Position numbers and translations under genes: made by a program
In this document: piece by piece, positions 37,099-45,707 of the stretch
Layout of the letters: every line of letters begins with the position of its first letter
Numbering within the stretch: position 1 is the stretch's first letter
NCBI RefSeq assembly: GCF_016591715.1
Contig: NZ_AP024109.1
Span: 992,001 to 1,056,000 of the forward strand
Source: Mesorhizobium sp. J8
GTDB lineage: Bacteria > Pseudomonadota > Alphaproteobacteria > Rhizobiales > Rhizobiaceae
Length of the DNA: 64,000 bases
Direction of reading: 5' to 3'
The notes under the pieces: generated by a model
Seen by the model: the letters and a program-made list of their open reading frames with translations, nothing else
The model's database searches: none
Told to the model about the DNA's origin: nothing

Positions 37099-37950
37099 CT
37101 ACTTCGCCGAGCAGAGCTTCTCGCGCGTCGTCGACATCGCGGCCGCGGCCGAGAAGCCGTAGGGCTCGATAATCTTGGCGAACTCGCCGGACTTCTTCAT
37201 CTTGGCGAGCTCGACGTCATAGGCGTCGCGCAGCGCCTCATCGCCCTTCTTGAAGGCGGCGCCGTCGCAATAGACCGGCGCGCCCTGCACCGGCGCGATC
37301 ACTTCGAGGTTCGGATCATTGGCCTTCTTCATCAGGTCGTTGATCGACAGAACCGGGAGCGAATAGGCGTCGATGCGGCCGTCCTGCACCATCTTCAGGC
37401 CGCTCTGGCCGTCCGGCACGACGATAACGCGATCGCGCGGCACGCCGGCGTTGAGCGCCAGCTTCTCCTCGGTGCCGCCGCCCGGCGCGCCAATGGTCGC
37501 CGAAGTGTCCTTGGCGATGTCGGCATAGCTCTTGAAGCCCTTTGGATTGCCCTTCTTCACCAGCAGGGCCTCGGCGTCGCAAAGCACCGGCTCTGAGTAG
37601 GCAACCGCCGCGCAGCGCTCCGGCTTCATGAACAGGCCGGCGGTCACGACGTCGAAGCGGCCCGCCTGCAGGCCGGGGATCATGGCGCCATATTCGGAGA
37701 TGGACGCCACGATGTCGTTGACGCCGAGACGCTTGAAGATCTCGCGCGCCACGTCCGGCGCTGCGCCCGAGACCTTACCGTCGGCGGCCACAGCCGTATA
37801 GGGCGGCTCGTTGGCGATGGCGACGCGGGCGAAGCCCTGCTGCTTGAGCTGCTCGAGCTTTGCGTCGTCGGCTGACCGCGCGCCGGAGGCGAGCAGCATC
37901 GTGCTGACCGCGAGGCCGGCGACGCCAGCCAGAATGCCAAGTTTCTTCAT
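37099..37950 (-). CDS. ehuB: Ectoine/hydroxyectoine-binding protein EhuB
   Basis: A 283-residue periplasmic solute-binding protein. It has a Sec signal peptide (MKKLGILAGVAGLAVSTMLL, cleavage after about residue 28 at ASGARSA) and a two-lobed family 3 binding fold (FARVAIANEPPYTAV, DVVTAGLFMKPERC). It captures ectoine and hydroxyectoine for EhuACD. ATG 37950 has AAGGAG upstream; the reading from TTG at 37959 is unlikely. Placed between ehuA and ehuC. Confidence 0.92.
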   Translation of the reverse strand: MKKLGILAGVAGLAVSTMLLASGARSADDAKLEQLKQQGFARVAIANEPPYTAVAADGKVSGAAPDVAREIFKRLGVNDIVASISEYGAMIPGLQAGRFDVVTAGLFMKPERCAAVAYSEPVLCDAEALLVKKGNPKGFKSYADIAKDTSATIGAPGGGTEEKLALNAGVPRDRVIVVPDGQSGLKMVQDGRIDAYSLPVLSINDLMKKANDPNLEVIAPVQGAPVYCDGAAFKKGDEALRDAYDVELAKMKKSGEFAKIIEPYGFSAAAAMSTTREKLCSAK

Positions 37951-38004
37951 CGTTCCCAACTCCTTGTTTCTGTTCTTGGTTTGCTTGTTCGGTGCGGCCT
38001 TCCC

Positions 38005-38033
38005 GCCGCCCCGTTTCTGGTCTTCGGGGCGGC
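38005..38033 (-). terminator. Hairpin between ehuA and ehuB
   Basis: A perfect 9-bp GC stem (GCCGCCCCG at 38005-38013, complement at 38025-38033) with an 11-nt loop lies in the 106-bp gap between the ehuA stop and the ehuB start. No long T run follows on the minus strand. It could be a partial terminator or an mRNA processing/stability element that adjusts binding-protein versus ATPase levels. Confidence 0.45.
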
Positions 38034-38056
38034 TTGGCCGCCCTTGGGCATTGCGG

Positions 38057-38842
38057 TCAGACGCGATGTCCGGCCGCGATGATCTTCTTCAGGAAGCTCT
38101 GCGTTCTTTCCTGCTTGGGATGGCGGAAAATCTCATCGGGCTTGCCCTCCTCGACGATCCGGCCGCGGTCGAAGAACAGCACGCGGTCGGCGAAGTCGTG
38201 GGCGAAGCCCATCTCGTGGGTGACCAGAAGCATCGTCATGTCGGTCTCGGCGGCGAGCTTGCGCATGACGTTGAGCACCTCCTCGACCAGTTCCGGGTCG
38301 AGCGCCGAGGTGACCTCGTCGAACAGCATGATCTTGGGCGAAAGAGCCAGCGCCCTTGCGATCGCCACGCGCTGCTTCTGGCCGCCGGAGAGCTGCGCCG
38401 GCATCGCCTTCGCCTTGTCCGCGAGGCCCACCATGTCGAGCAGTTCCATCGCCCGCTTCTCGGCGGCGGCGCGCGCGACGCCTTTGGTCAGCATCGGCGC
38501 CAGGGTCACATTGTCCATGACGCATTTGTGCGGAAAGAGATTGAAGAGCTGGAACACCATGCCGATCTTCTGGCGCATCCTGGCCAGATGCCGCTCGTCG
38601 GCCGCCAACAATTGGCCGTTACGCTCCATGTGGTAAAGCTGCTCGCCGTCGACCTGGATGTGGCCGCCGTCGATCTTCTCCAGCGTCATCAGGATGCGCA
38701 GGATCGTCGTCTTGCCGGAGCCGGACGGGCCGATCAGCGCCAGCTTCTCGCCCGGCATGACTTGCATCGACAGGCCGTCCAGCACCTTGAAGGCGCCGAA
38801 GCTCTTTGAAATCGCATCGACCTTGATGATGGGCGCGGGCAA
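38057..38842 (-). CDS. ehuA: Ectoine/hydroxyectoine ABC transporter ATP-binding protein EhuA
   Basis: A 261-residue ABC ATPase: Walker [10 protein letters not shown], signature [15 protein letters not shown], Walker [15 protein letters not shown], switch histidine in LVTHEM. It powers EhuCD. The frame starts at TTG 38842 ([16 protein letters not shown]); the nearby ATG at 38847 is out of frame, and GGGGAAA lies upstream. It is the first gene of the minus-strand ehu-eut operon, with the promoter region in the 136 bp between it and enuR. Confidence 0.92.
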   Translation of the reverse strand: MPAPIIKVDAISKSFGAFKVLDGLSMQVMPGEKLALIGPSGSGKTTILRILMTLEKIDGGHIQVDGEQLYHMERNGQLLAADERHLARMRQKIGMVFQLFNLFPHKCVMDNVTLAPMLTKGVARAAAEKRAMELLDMVGLADKAKAMPAQLSGGQKQRVAIARALALSPKIMLFDEVTSALDPELVEEVLNVMRKLAAETDMTMLLVTHEMGFAHDFADRVLFFDRGRIVEEGKPDEIFRHPKQERTQSFLKKIIAAGHRV

Positions 38843-38877
38843 TCCATTTCCCCGTTCTGGAGGAGCCTATGCCTTTA

Positions 38878-38930
38878 ACGATGCGAAACGTACCAAATCA
38901 TGTCAATCGGGAAAATAATATCATGACAAT
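38878..38930 (-). promoter_or_regulatory. ehuA promoter with two candidate EnuR half-sites
   Basis: On the minus strand TTGACA (38906-38901) and a weak -10 CATCGT (38883-38878) are 17 bp apart. Two near-identical 11-bp sequences, ATCATGTCAAT (38897-38907) and ATCATGACAAT (38920-38930), lie 23 bp apart; the first overlaps the -35 box. A related TGTCATGAC lies at the enuR start. Repression by a MocR/GntR protein bound here is plausible. Confidence 0.45.
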
Positions 38931-38978
38931 ATTTCCGGCGCGGCACAATTTCAGGGCAATCTGCGCTCCCTTTGTGCA

Positions 38979-40364
38979 TCAGATGGCGAGCAGGAGATGC
39001 TCCGGATCGCCGAGCAGCAGTTTGGCGACAACGCTCAAGCCGGCCCGCAGTTCCCCCTCCGTGGTCGATCCGAGCGAGATGCGCACGGCTGGGCGCCAGG
39101 GCGTATCGGCGATGCGGAACGAGGTTCCCGGCGCGATCGCCACCCCACGCAGGCGTGCCTGCGCGACGAAGCTCTCCTCGGCCCGATCGCCCGGCAGCTC
39201 GAGCCACAGATGCAGCCCGTCGCGATGGACGCGATAGTCGACGCCGACTAGCATTTCGGCGGCAATCTCCTGGCGCCTCTTCAACGCATGGCGCTGCCAG
39301 TTGACCAGCTCCATGGCCGTGCCGTCATTCACCCAGCGCGTGGCGATCTCCGCCACCATTGGCGTCGCCATCCAGTTCGAGACGAGGTGGCGGTTGGCGA
39401 CGGCCGCGACATAGCGGTCCGGCACCGCCAGATAGCCGATGCGCAGGCCGGGCACGGTGATCTTGGTGAAGGAGGTGACGTAGAGCGTGCGCTCCGGCGC
39501 AAAGGCGGCAACGGCTGGCGGCCGGCCTTCGACCAGCGGGCCCAGCACGTCGTTCTCTATGATGGCGATATCGTGCTTGCGCGCGACCGCCGCGATCTGC
39601 TCGCGCCGGGCAGCATCCATCAGAGTCGCCGTCGGGTTGATCACCGACGGCTGGACGAACACGGCGCGTATGTCCGACAGACGGCAAGCCTCGTCGAGCG
39701 CTTCCGGGATCAGCCCGTTGCCGTCGATCGGCAGGCCTTCGAGGTTGAAGCCGAGATAGCGCGCAAGCGGGATCAGCGTGTGGTGGCCGATCGCCTCGGT
39801 TGCGACCGTCGAGCCGGGCGGCGCCACGCTCATCAGAGCCACCGTCATGCCGGCGGTGGCGCCGTTGGTCAGGCTGATATTCTGCGGCGACGCCTCCAGC
39901 CCACAAAGCTTCAGCCATTCGACCGCGACCGCGCGATGGCGCGGGAATACCATGTTCGGCCGGAACGACAGCGCCGAGCTCGACGGCAGGTTCTCGGAAA
40001 GCCAGCCCAGCGCCTGCTTCAGTTTTTCCAGATGCATCGGCTCGCAGACCGGCTTCAGGATGGAAAGGTCGATAACCTCGCCCAGCCGCTCCGGAAGGTA
40101 GGGCGGCTCGGGCTCGCGGCGCTGCGTCTGCACGAAGCTGCCGCGGCCGACCTCGCCGGAAATCAGCCCGCGGCGGATCAATTCCTCGTAGGCGCGGCTG
40201 ACGGTCTGCACCGAAAGCTTCAGGTCGTCCGCCAGCCGGCGGTGCGTCGGCAACTGCGTGCCGTTGGCCAGCCGCCCGTCATGGATGGCGCGCGCGAACT
40301 GATCGGCCAGCGAGAGATAGGCGGGCCGGCGGATGAGAGCAGGATCAGGCTGCCATAATGTCAT
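38979..40364 (-). CDS. enuR: EnuR-like MocR/GntR-family regulator of ectoine catabolism
   Basis: A 461-residue MocR protein: a GntR winged helix (residues 18-78, LPTHRRLADDLKLSVQTVSR) fused to an aminotransferase-like domain. The PLP-anchoring lysine is K301 in TSFTKITVPGLRIGY. Position between ehuA and the AsnC-type gene matches EnuR, a repressor studied in Ruegeria that responds to N-acetyl-diaminobutyrate and diaminobutyrate through PLP chemistry. Transcription from the -10 at 40375-40370 would begin at or next to the ATG. Confidence 0.85.
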   Translation of the reverse strand: MTLWQPDPALIRRPAYLSLADQFARAIHDGRLANGTQLPTHRRLADDLKLSVQTVSRAYEELIRRGLISGEVGRGSFVQTQRREPEPPYLPERLGEVIDLSILKPVCEPMHLEKLKQALGWLSENLPSSSALSFRPNMVFPRHRAVAVEWLKLCGLEASPQNISLTNGATAGMTVALMSVAPPGSTVATEAIGHHTLIPLARYLGFNLEGLPIDGNGLIPEALDEACRLSDIRAVFVQPSVINPTATLMDAARREQIAAVARKHDIAIIENDVLGPLVEGRPPAVAAFAPERTLYVTSFTKITVPGLRIGYLAVPDRYVAAVANRHLVSNWMATPMVAEIATRWVNDGTAMELVNWQRHALKRRQEIAAEMLVGVDYRVHRDGLHLWLELPGDRAEESFVAQARLRGVAIAPGTSFRIADTPWRPAVRISLGSTTEGELRAGLSVVAKLLLGDPEHLLLAI

Positions 40365-40399
40365 GACTTATTAGAGATCGAAATCAGTGCAATTGACAA
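40360..40399 (-). promoter_or_regulatory. Candidate leaderless enuR promoter with overlapping palindrome
   Basis: On the minus strand TTGTCA (40399-40394) and TCTAAT (40375-40370) are separated by 18 bp and are good sigma-70-type boxes. The expected start point, 6-7 bases downstream, is at the ATG (40364), so the mRNA may have little or no leader. The palindrome GTCATGAC (40360-40367) covers the start codon and resembles the motifs at the ehuA promoter, suggesting autoregulation. On the plus strand TTGACA (40393-40398) overlaps the same site and may serve the divergent gene. Confidence 0.4.
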
Positions 40400-40447
40400 T
40401 CGAAATAATGCATCGTCATGGTGTCCGCAACGAAAGGCGGATCCCGC

Positions 40448-40939
40448 ATGGCGGCAGCGAAACTCGACCCGATCGACCTCAGGATTCTCGACGCCATCCA
40501 GCGCGACGGGCGCATTACCAAGCTGGCGCTGGCGGAGAAGGTCGGCCTGTCGCCGACGCCGTGCTGGATGCGGCTGCGCAAGCTGGAAAAGGCCGGCATC
40601 GTCTCCGGCTATCACGCCGCGATCGCCATGCGCGTCATCGCGCCGGTGGCGACGGTGCTGATGGAGGTGACGCTCTCCAACCACCGCCAGGCGGATTTCG
40701 ACCGCTTCGAGCGTGTCGTGCGCGATGTTCCGGAGATCGTCGCCTGCTGGTCGGTAGGCGGCGGCGTGGATTACGTACTGAAGGTGATGGCGCGCGACAT
40801 CGATGCCTATCAGCGGCTGGTCGACGGCTTGCTTGAGCGCGAGATCGGCATCGACCGCTACTTCACCTACATCGTCACCAAGACGGTCAAGGACGAGACG
40901 GTGCTGCCGGTGGCCGACCTGCTGCCGGAGCAAGGATGA
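40448..40939 (+). CDS. doeX: AsnC/Lrp-family regulator (DoeX-like)
   Basis: A 163-residue feast/famine regulator: N-terminal helix-turn-helix (KLDPIDLRILDAIQRDGRIT, TPCWMRLRKLEKAG) and a C-terminal RAM ligand-binding domain (VVRDVPEIVACWSVGGGVDY). Ectoine clusters often carry such a gene, named doeX or asnC, beside the doeA-doeD genes. ATG 40448 follows AAAGGCGG; ATG 40418 is an alternative that adds ten residues. Divergent from enuR, upstream of doeC after the repeat region. Confidence 0.78.
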   Translation: MAAAKLDPIDLRILDAIQRDGRITKLALAEKVGLSPTPCWMRLRKLEKAGIVSGYHAAIAMRVIAPVATVLMEVTLSNHRQADFDRFERVVRDVPEIVACWSVGGGVDYVLKVMARDIDAYQRLVDGLLEREIGIDRYFTYIVTKTVKDETVLPVADLLPEQG

Positions 40940-40942
40940 GGG

Positions 40943-41100
40943 GTCAGCGAGGCCCCTCATCCGGCCGCTTCGCGTCCACCTTCTCTCTGAGGGGAGAAGA
41001 GGTCGGCGCCGGCACTGAGCAACTCCTCTCCCCTCGGGGAGAGGTCGGATTGCCCCGAATTGCCCTTCGCAATTCGGTTGGCAATCCGGGTGAGGGGAAA
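40943..41100. repeat. Palindromic intergenic repeat, copy 5 (compound)
   Basis: Between doeX and doeC: CCCCTCATCCGGCCGCTTCG, GGGGAGAAGAGG, then CTCCCCTCGGGGAGAGG, GGATTGCCCCGAATTGCCC and TTCGCAATTCGGTTGGCAAT. The last module is almost identical to 13.54-13.61 kb, with a short insertion in the last arm. The remaining 145 bp up to doeC hold no gene; a GGGAGA ribosome site precedes the doeC ATG. Confidence 0.75.
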
Positions 41101-41245
41101 CCCCGCTCAGCCGCGTCTAGACAGATCGTCTACGTTCGCCGGCCAATAGAGACAATCTCTCTCTGTCAGCTTGCCGAAACAGCCTCTTTGTCTCGATCGC
41201 GCGACTAGTCTCTCCCTATCGCCTCGGCACCGGGAGACTCGACTG

Positions 41246-42739
41246 ATGTCCGCGCATTTTGCCCGCACCAACCACCATGAAGCGCTCGACCGCCTCGCCG
41301 ATCGCCGCCTGCTGCGCGCGCTCGCTTACGTCGATGGCCATTGGACGGCCAGCGAAGCGGCGGCAAGTTTTGAGGTCACCGATCCGGCCACCGGCGCTAC
41401 GGTCGCCTTTGTGGCCGCGCTCGATGCCGCCCAGACGACGACAGCAATCAACGCTGCATCCCGCGCGTTTCCGGCCTGGCGCTCGGCGCTGCCGCAGGAG
41501 CGCTCGAAAAGCTTAAGAAAATGGTTCGATCTGATCATCGCCGCCAAGGACGATCTGGCGCTGCTGATGACACTCGAACAGGGCAAGCCGCTGAAGGAAG
41601 CGCTTGGCGAGATCGACTACGCCGCTTCCTTCGTCGAGTGGTATGCCGAGGAAGCGAAACGCCTCAACGCCGAGAGCGTCACCAGCCATCTGCCGAATGC
41701 CGAGATGTCGGTGCGCCGCGAGCCGCTCGGCGTGGTCGGCGTCGTCACGCCGTGGAATTTTCCGTCCGCCATGCTCACCCGCAAGGCAGCCGCTGCGCTC
41801 GCCGCAGGCTGCACGGTGGTGGCGCATCCGTCCTCGGAAACGCCGCTCTCGGCTTTGGCGCTGGCCGAGCTTGGCGAGCGCGCCGGGCTGCCGGCCGGCG
41901 TCTTCAACGTCGTCACCGGCGACGCGCGCACCATCGTCGGCGCGATGTGCGCCGATGCGCGGGTTCGCGCGATGAGCTTCACCGGCTCCACCGAAGTCGG
42001 CCGGCTGATCGCCGCGCAGAGCGCGCCGACGATGAAACGGCTGATCATGGAGCTCGGCGGCCATGCGCCGCTGATCGTCTTCGACGACGCCGACCTCGAC
42101 AAGGCGGTGACTATCGCGCTCGATGCCAAATTCGCCACCTCCGGGCAGGATTGCCTCGCCGCCAACCGCATCTATGTGCAGCGGCCGATTTTCGACCGCT
42201 TCTGCGCCGCCTTCGCGCGCCGCGTCGAGCAGCTCCGCACCGGCAACGGGCTATCCGCGGACGCCGATATCGGGCCGCTGATGCATGAGCGCGCGGTCAA
42301 GAAGGTCGAGGAGCAAGTCGCCGATGCGCTCACCCACGGCGCGCGCTGCCTGGCCGGCGGCAGGCGTCACGCCGCCGGCCCGCTGTTCTACCAGCCGACG
42401 CTGCTCGTCGACGTGCCGGACGAAGCGCTGATCATGCGCGAGGAGACATTCGGCCCGGTCGCCGCGGTGACGCCGTTCGACGACGAGGCGGAAGTCGTCG
42501 CCCGCGCCAACGCCACGGAATATGGCCTGGTCGCCTATGTCGTCACCGACAACGGCGCCCGGCAGGCGCGCATGGGCCGCGCCTTGGAGTACGGCATGGT
42601 CGCGATCAACCGGGTCAAGATCACCGGTGCGCCGATCCCGTTCGGCGGCGTCAAGCAATCGGGCATCGGCCGCGAAGGTTCGCGCCACGGGCTCGAAGCT
42701 TTCACCGATCTGAAATACCTTTGCCTCGACGTGGCCTAG
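41246..42739 (+). CDS. doeC: Aspartate-semialdehyde dehydrogenase of ectoine catabolism (DoeC-like)
   Basis: A 497-residue aldehyde dehydrogenase of the succinate-semialdehyde dehydrogenase type. Active-site motifs: PWNFPS (oxyanion asparagine), E269 in LIMELGGHAP, and the catalytic C303 in SGQDCLAANR. In the Doe pathway it oxidises aspartate semialdehyde, made from diaminobutyrate by DoeD, to L-aspartate. The gene lies 29 bp before doeD in the same direction. From sequence alone a generic SSADH is possible; context supports DoeC. Confidence 0.85.
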   Translation: MSAHFARTNHHEALDRLADRRLLRALAYVDGHWTASEAAASFEVTDPATGATVAFVAALDAAQTTTAINAASRAFPAWRSALPQERSKSLRKWFDLIIAAKDDLALLMTLEQGKPLKEALGEIDYAASFVEWYAEEAKRLNAESVTSHLPNAEMSVRREPLGVVGVVTPWNFPSAMLTRKAAAALAAGCTVVAHPSSETPLSALALAELGERAGLPAGVFNVVTGDARTIVGAMCADARVRAMSFTGSTEVGRLIAAQSAPTMKRLIMELGGHAPLIVFDDADLDKAVTIALDAKFATSGQDCLAANRIYVQRPIFDRFCAAFARRVEQLRTGNGLSADADIGPLMHERAVKKVEEQVADALTHGARCLAGGRRHAAGPLFYQPTLLVDVPDEALIMREETFGPVAAVTPFDDEAEVVARANATEYGLVAYVVTDNGARQARMGRALEYGMVAINRVKITGAPIPFGGVKQSGIGREGSRHGLEAFTDLKYLCLDVA

Positions 42740-42768
42740 GCCATTCCGGAATTTTCAGGAGTTATAAA

Positions 42769-44148
42769 ATGCTCGAACAGTCCAACGAACTCTCCGCTTG
42801 GGATCGCGACCACTTCTTCCATCCCTCGACGCATATGGGTACGCATGCGCGGGGCGAGTCGCCGGCCCGCATCATGGCCGGCGGCGAAGGCGTCACCGTC
42901 TGGGACAACACCGGCAGGAAGAGCATCGACGCCTTTGCGGGTCTCTATTGCGTCAATGTCGGCTATGGCCGCCAGAAGATCGCCGACGCGATCGCCGAGC
43001 AGGCCAAGAACCTCGCCTATTACCACGCCTATGTCGGCCACGGCACCGAGGCCTCGATCACGCTCGCCAAGATGATCATCGACCGCGCGCCGAAAGGCAT
43101 GAGCCGTGTCTATTTCGGTCTCTCCGGTTCCGACGCCAACGAAACCAACATCAAGCTGATCTGGTACTACAACAACGTCCTCGGCCGGCCTGAAAAAAAG
43201 AAGATCATCTCGCGCTGGCGCGGCTATCACGGCTCGGGCATCATGACCGGATCGCTGACCGGTCTCGAATTGTTCCACAATGCCTTCGACCTGCCGCGCG
43301 CGCCGATCCTGCACACCGAGGCGCCCTATTATTTCCGCCGCGCCGACCGCTCGATGACCGAAGAGCAGTTCTCGCAACATTGCGCCGATAAGCTTGAGGA
43401 AATGATCCTTGCCGAAGGCCCCGACACCGTCGCCGCCTTCATTGGCGAGCCGATCCTCGGCACCGGCGGCATCGTGCCGCCGCCGGCCGGCTATTGGCAG
43501 AAAATCCAGGCCGTGCTCGACAAACATGACGTGCTGCTCGTCGCCGACGAGGTGGTGACCGGCTTTGGTCGTCTCGGCACCATGTTCGGCTCCGACCATT
43601 ACGGCATCAAGCCGGATCTCATCACCATCGCCAAGGGCCTCACCTCGGCCTATGCGCCGCTCTCCGGCGTCATCGTCTCCGACAAGGTCTGGCAGGTGCT
43701 GGTCAAGGGCTCCGACAAGCTGGGCTCGCTTGGCCATGGCTGGACCTATTCGGCGCACCCGATCTGCGTTGCCGCGGGCGTCGCCAATCTCGAGCTGATC
43801 GACGAGATGGACCTGGTGCGGAATGTCGGGGAAACCGGCGCCTATTTCCGCGCCGAACTGGCCAAGGCCGTCGGCGGTCACAAAAATGTCGGCGAGGTGC
43901 GCGGCGACGGCATGCTGGCCGCGATCGAGTTCGTGAAGGATCGCGACGACCGCGTCTTCTTCGATCCGGCACTGAAGGTTGGGCCGCAGATCGCCACGAC
44001 GCTGGCCGCCAGCGGCGTCATCGGTCGCGCCATGCCGCAGGGCGACATCCTCGGCTTCGCGCCGCCGCTCTGCCTGACGCGCGAGGAAGCCGACATCGTC
44101 GTCGCCAAAACGGCCGACGCCGTGAACAGCGTGTTGGCAAGCATCTGA
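42769..44148 (+). CDS. doeD: 2,4-diaminobutyrate transaminase (DoeD-like)
   Basis: A 459-residue class III aminotransferase. The PLP lysine is K289 in ITIAKGLTSAYAPL, preceded by the LLVADEVVTGFGR aspartate motif, and GLSGSDANETNIKL binds the cofactor phosphate. It would move the amino group of 2,4-diaminobutyrate to an acceptor, giving aspartate semialdehyde. CAGGAG precedes the ATG. It follows doeC and is followed 8 bp later by an MDR dehydrogenase. Confidence 0.87.
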   Translation: MLEQSNELSAWDRDHFFHPSTHMGTHARGESPARIMAGGEGVTVWDNTGRKSIDAFAGLYCVNVGYGRQKIADAIAEQAKNLAYYHAYVGHGTEASITLAKMIIDRAPKGMSRVYFGLSGSDANETNIKLIWYYNNVLGRPEKKKIISRWRGYHGSGIMTGSLTGLELFHNAFDLPRAPILHTEAPYYFRRADRSMTEEQFSQHCADKLEEMILAEGPDTVAAFIGEPILGTGGIVPPPAGYWQKIQAVLDKHDVLLVADEVVTGFGRLGTMFGSDHYGIKPDLITIAKGLTSAYAPLSGVIVSDKVWQVLVKGSDKLGSLGHGWTYSAHPICVAAGVANLELIDEMDLVRNVGETGAYFRAELAKAVGGHKNVGEVRGDGMLAAIEFVKDRDDRVFFDPALKVGPQIATTLAASGVIGRAMPQGDILGFAPPLCLTREEADIVVAKTADAVNSVLASI

Positions 44149-44156
44149 GAAGCGAC

Positions 44157-45257
44157 ATGAATGCCATGACCACAACCGTTCCCGCCACCATGGCCGCTGT
44201 GCAGCTTACCGGCCATGGCGGCCTGGAGAAGCTCGTCTACCGCACCGATGTGAAAGTGCCGGCACCTGCCGCCGGCGAAGTGCTGGTCAAGGTCAGCGCC
44301 TGCGGCATGAACAACACCGATGTCTGGGTGCGCCAGGGCGCCTACGGCACCGAGGAGGATGCCGCGGCGGTGTCGACCTGGCGCCGGCAAGGCAACACAC
44401 TGACCTTTCCGCGCATCCAGGGCACCGACACGGTGGGCACGATCGTCGCCGTCGGAGACGGCGTGCCAGCGAACCGCATCGGCGAGCGGGTCATGGTCGA
44501 CTTCTCGATCTACAACCGCGACGACGATTCGCTGGCCGACATCGACTATATGGGCCATGGCCGCGATGGCGGCTATGCCGAATACCAGGCGCTGCCGGCC
44601 GAGAACGCGCATGTCGTCGACACCGAGCTGAGTGATGTCGAGCTGGCCACCTTCTGCTGCGCCTATCTCACCGGCGAGCAGATGCTGGAACGTGCGGCGC
44701 TGAAGGCGGGCGAACGGGTGCTGGTCACCGGCGCCTCAGGCGGCGTCGGCTCCGGCATCGTGCAACTGGCACGGGCGCGCGGCGCCATTCCCTATGCCGT
44801 CGTCGGCAAGGGCAAGGAGCAGGCGGTGCTCGACATCGGCGCCGAGAGGGTGATCACGCGCGGCGTCGCCGATCTGCTTACCGCCGTCAACGAAGCGACC
44901 GGCGGCGAGCCCATCGACGTGGTCGCTGACCTCGTCGGTGGTGCCATCTTCAACGACCTTTTGCGCATCCTGCGTCCCGAGGGCCGCTACACCACGGCCG
45001 GCGCCATTGCGGGGCCGGTCGTGCAGCTCGATCTGCGCACCATGTATCTGAAGCAGCTCCAGCTCCACGGTTCCAGCCAGGGCACGCGCGCCGATTTCCG
45101 CCGCATCGTGCGCTACATCGAGGAAGGAAAGATCAAGCCGTTGGTCGGCGGCGTCTACAAGCTGTCGGATTTCCACCGCGCCCAGACCGATTTCATGGGC
45201 AAGGACTTCGTTGGCAAGCTGGTGGTGGTGCCGGACGCAATGTGGAGCGGCGCCTGA
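44157..45257 (+). CDS. MDR-family alcohol dehydrogenase / quinone-oxidoreductase-like protein
   Basis: A 366-residue medium-chain dehydrogenase/reductase. The Rossmann motif GASGGVGSGIVQLARARG is near residue 195, and the N-terminal GroES-like half has the pattern CGMNNTDVWVRQG. The usual structural-zinc cysteine cluster is not evident, which is typical of the quinone-oxidoreductase branch. It follows doeD by 8 bp and is likely co-transcribed. It is not one of the standard ectoine genes; it may handle a by-product aldehyde or an acetate/lactaldehyde-type intermediate, but that is a guess. ATG 44166 is an alternative start. Confidence 0.7.
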   Translation: MNAMTTTVPATMAAVQLTGHGGLEKLVYRTDVKVPAPAAGEVLVKVSACGMNNTDVWVRQGAYGTEEDAAAVSTWRRQGNTLTFPRIQGTDTVGTIVAVGDGVPANRIGERVMVDFSIYNRDDDSLADIDYMGHGRDGGYAEYQALPAENAHVVDTELSDVELATFCCAYLTGEQMLERAALKAGERVLVTGASGGVGSGIVQLARARGAIPYAVVGKGKEQAVLDIGAERVITRGVADLLTAVNEATGGEPIDVVADLVGGAIFNDLLRILRPEGRYTTAGAIAGPVVQLDLRTMYLKQLQLHGSSQGTRADFRRIVRYIEEGKIKPLVGGVYKLSDFHRAQTDFMGKDFVGKLVVVPDAMWSGA

Positions 45258-45707
45258 CGCGGAAAGCGCGCCCGGCGCGGTCAGCCATTGATCGCGCCAC
45301 CCTCGACCTCAGGTGTCGCCCTGCTTGGCGCAGCCGCCATCCAGGATCTCAGGCGCTCGAGCATACGCTCCGTCAGCGCGTGGATTTCCACTCGGCAAGG
45401 CTGAAGAAGACTGTCTTGGGGGCGAGCTTCGCCGCGAGCCCGCCGCCATGGAGCCTGCGCATCTCGTAGTCCGTCTGGATGGATGTGCGCCCGACAGCGC
45501 GGACCGTGCCGTAGATTTGGTCGTGCCCAGGTCATTGCGGCGCTTGGGCCTCTGGGTTATTTTAGCAATTTATTGGATATGCGACCTGCCTTGCCGTCGC
45601 AGGCGCGGTTCCTTGCCGTCTCGGCAGATTGTGAAGTCTTTAACAGACCACGATGTCGCAAGCTGCGTTCTTGTGGCCGACAGGTGATAGCAGTTAGGGA
45701 TTTTGCC
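45258..45707. other. Intergenic region without a supported gene
   Basis: Short ORFs on both strands (up to about 120 residues) show no domain, no ribosome site and shadow-like composition. The second half is less GC-rich (around TTATTTTAGCAATTTATTGG), which may hold the promoter of the caspase-like gene, but no box pair stands out. Confidence 0.4.

Noticed and set aside
45281..45535. Minus-strand 84-codon ORF in the gap before the caspase-like gene
   Set aside because: No ribosome site, no domain, Arg/Ala-rich shadow-like composition.
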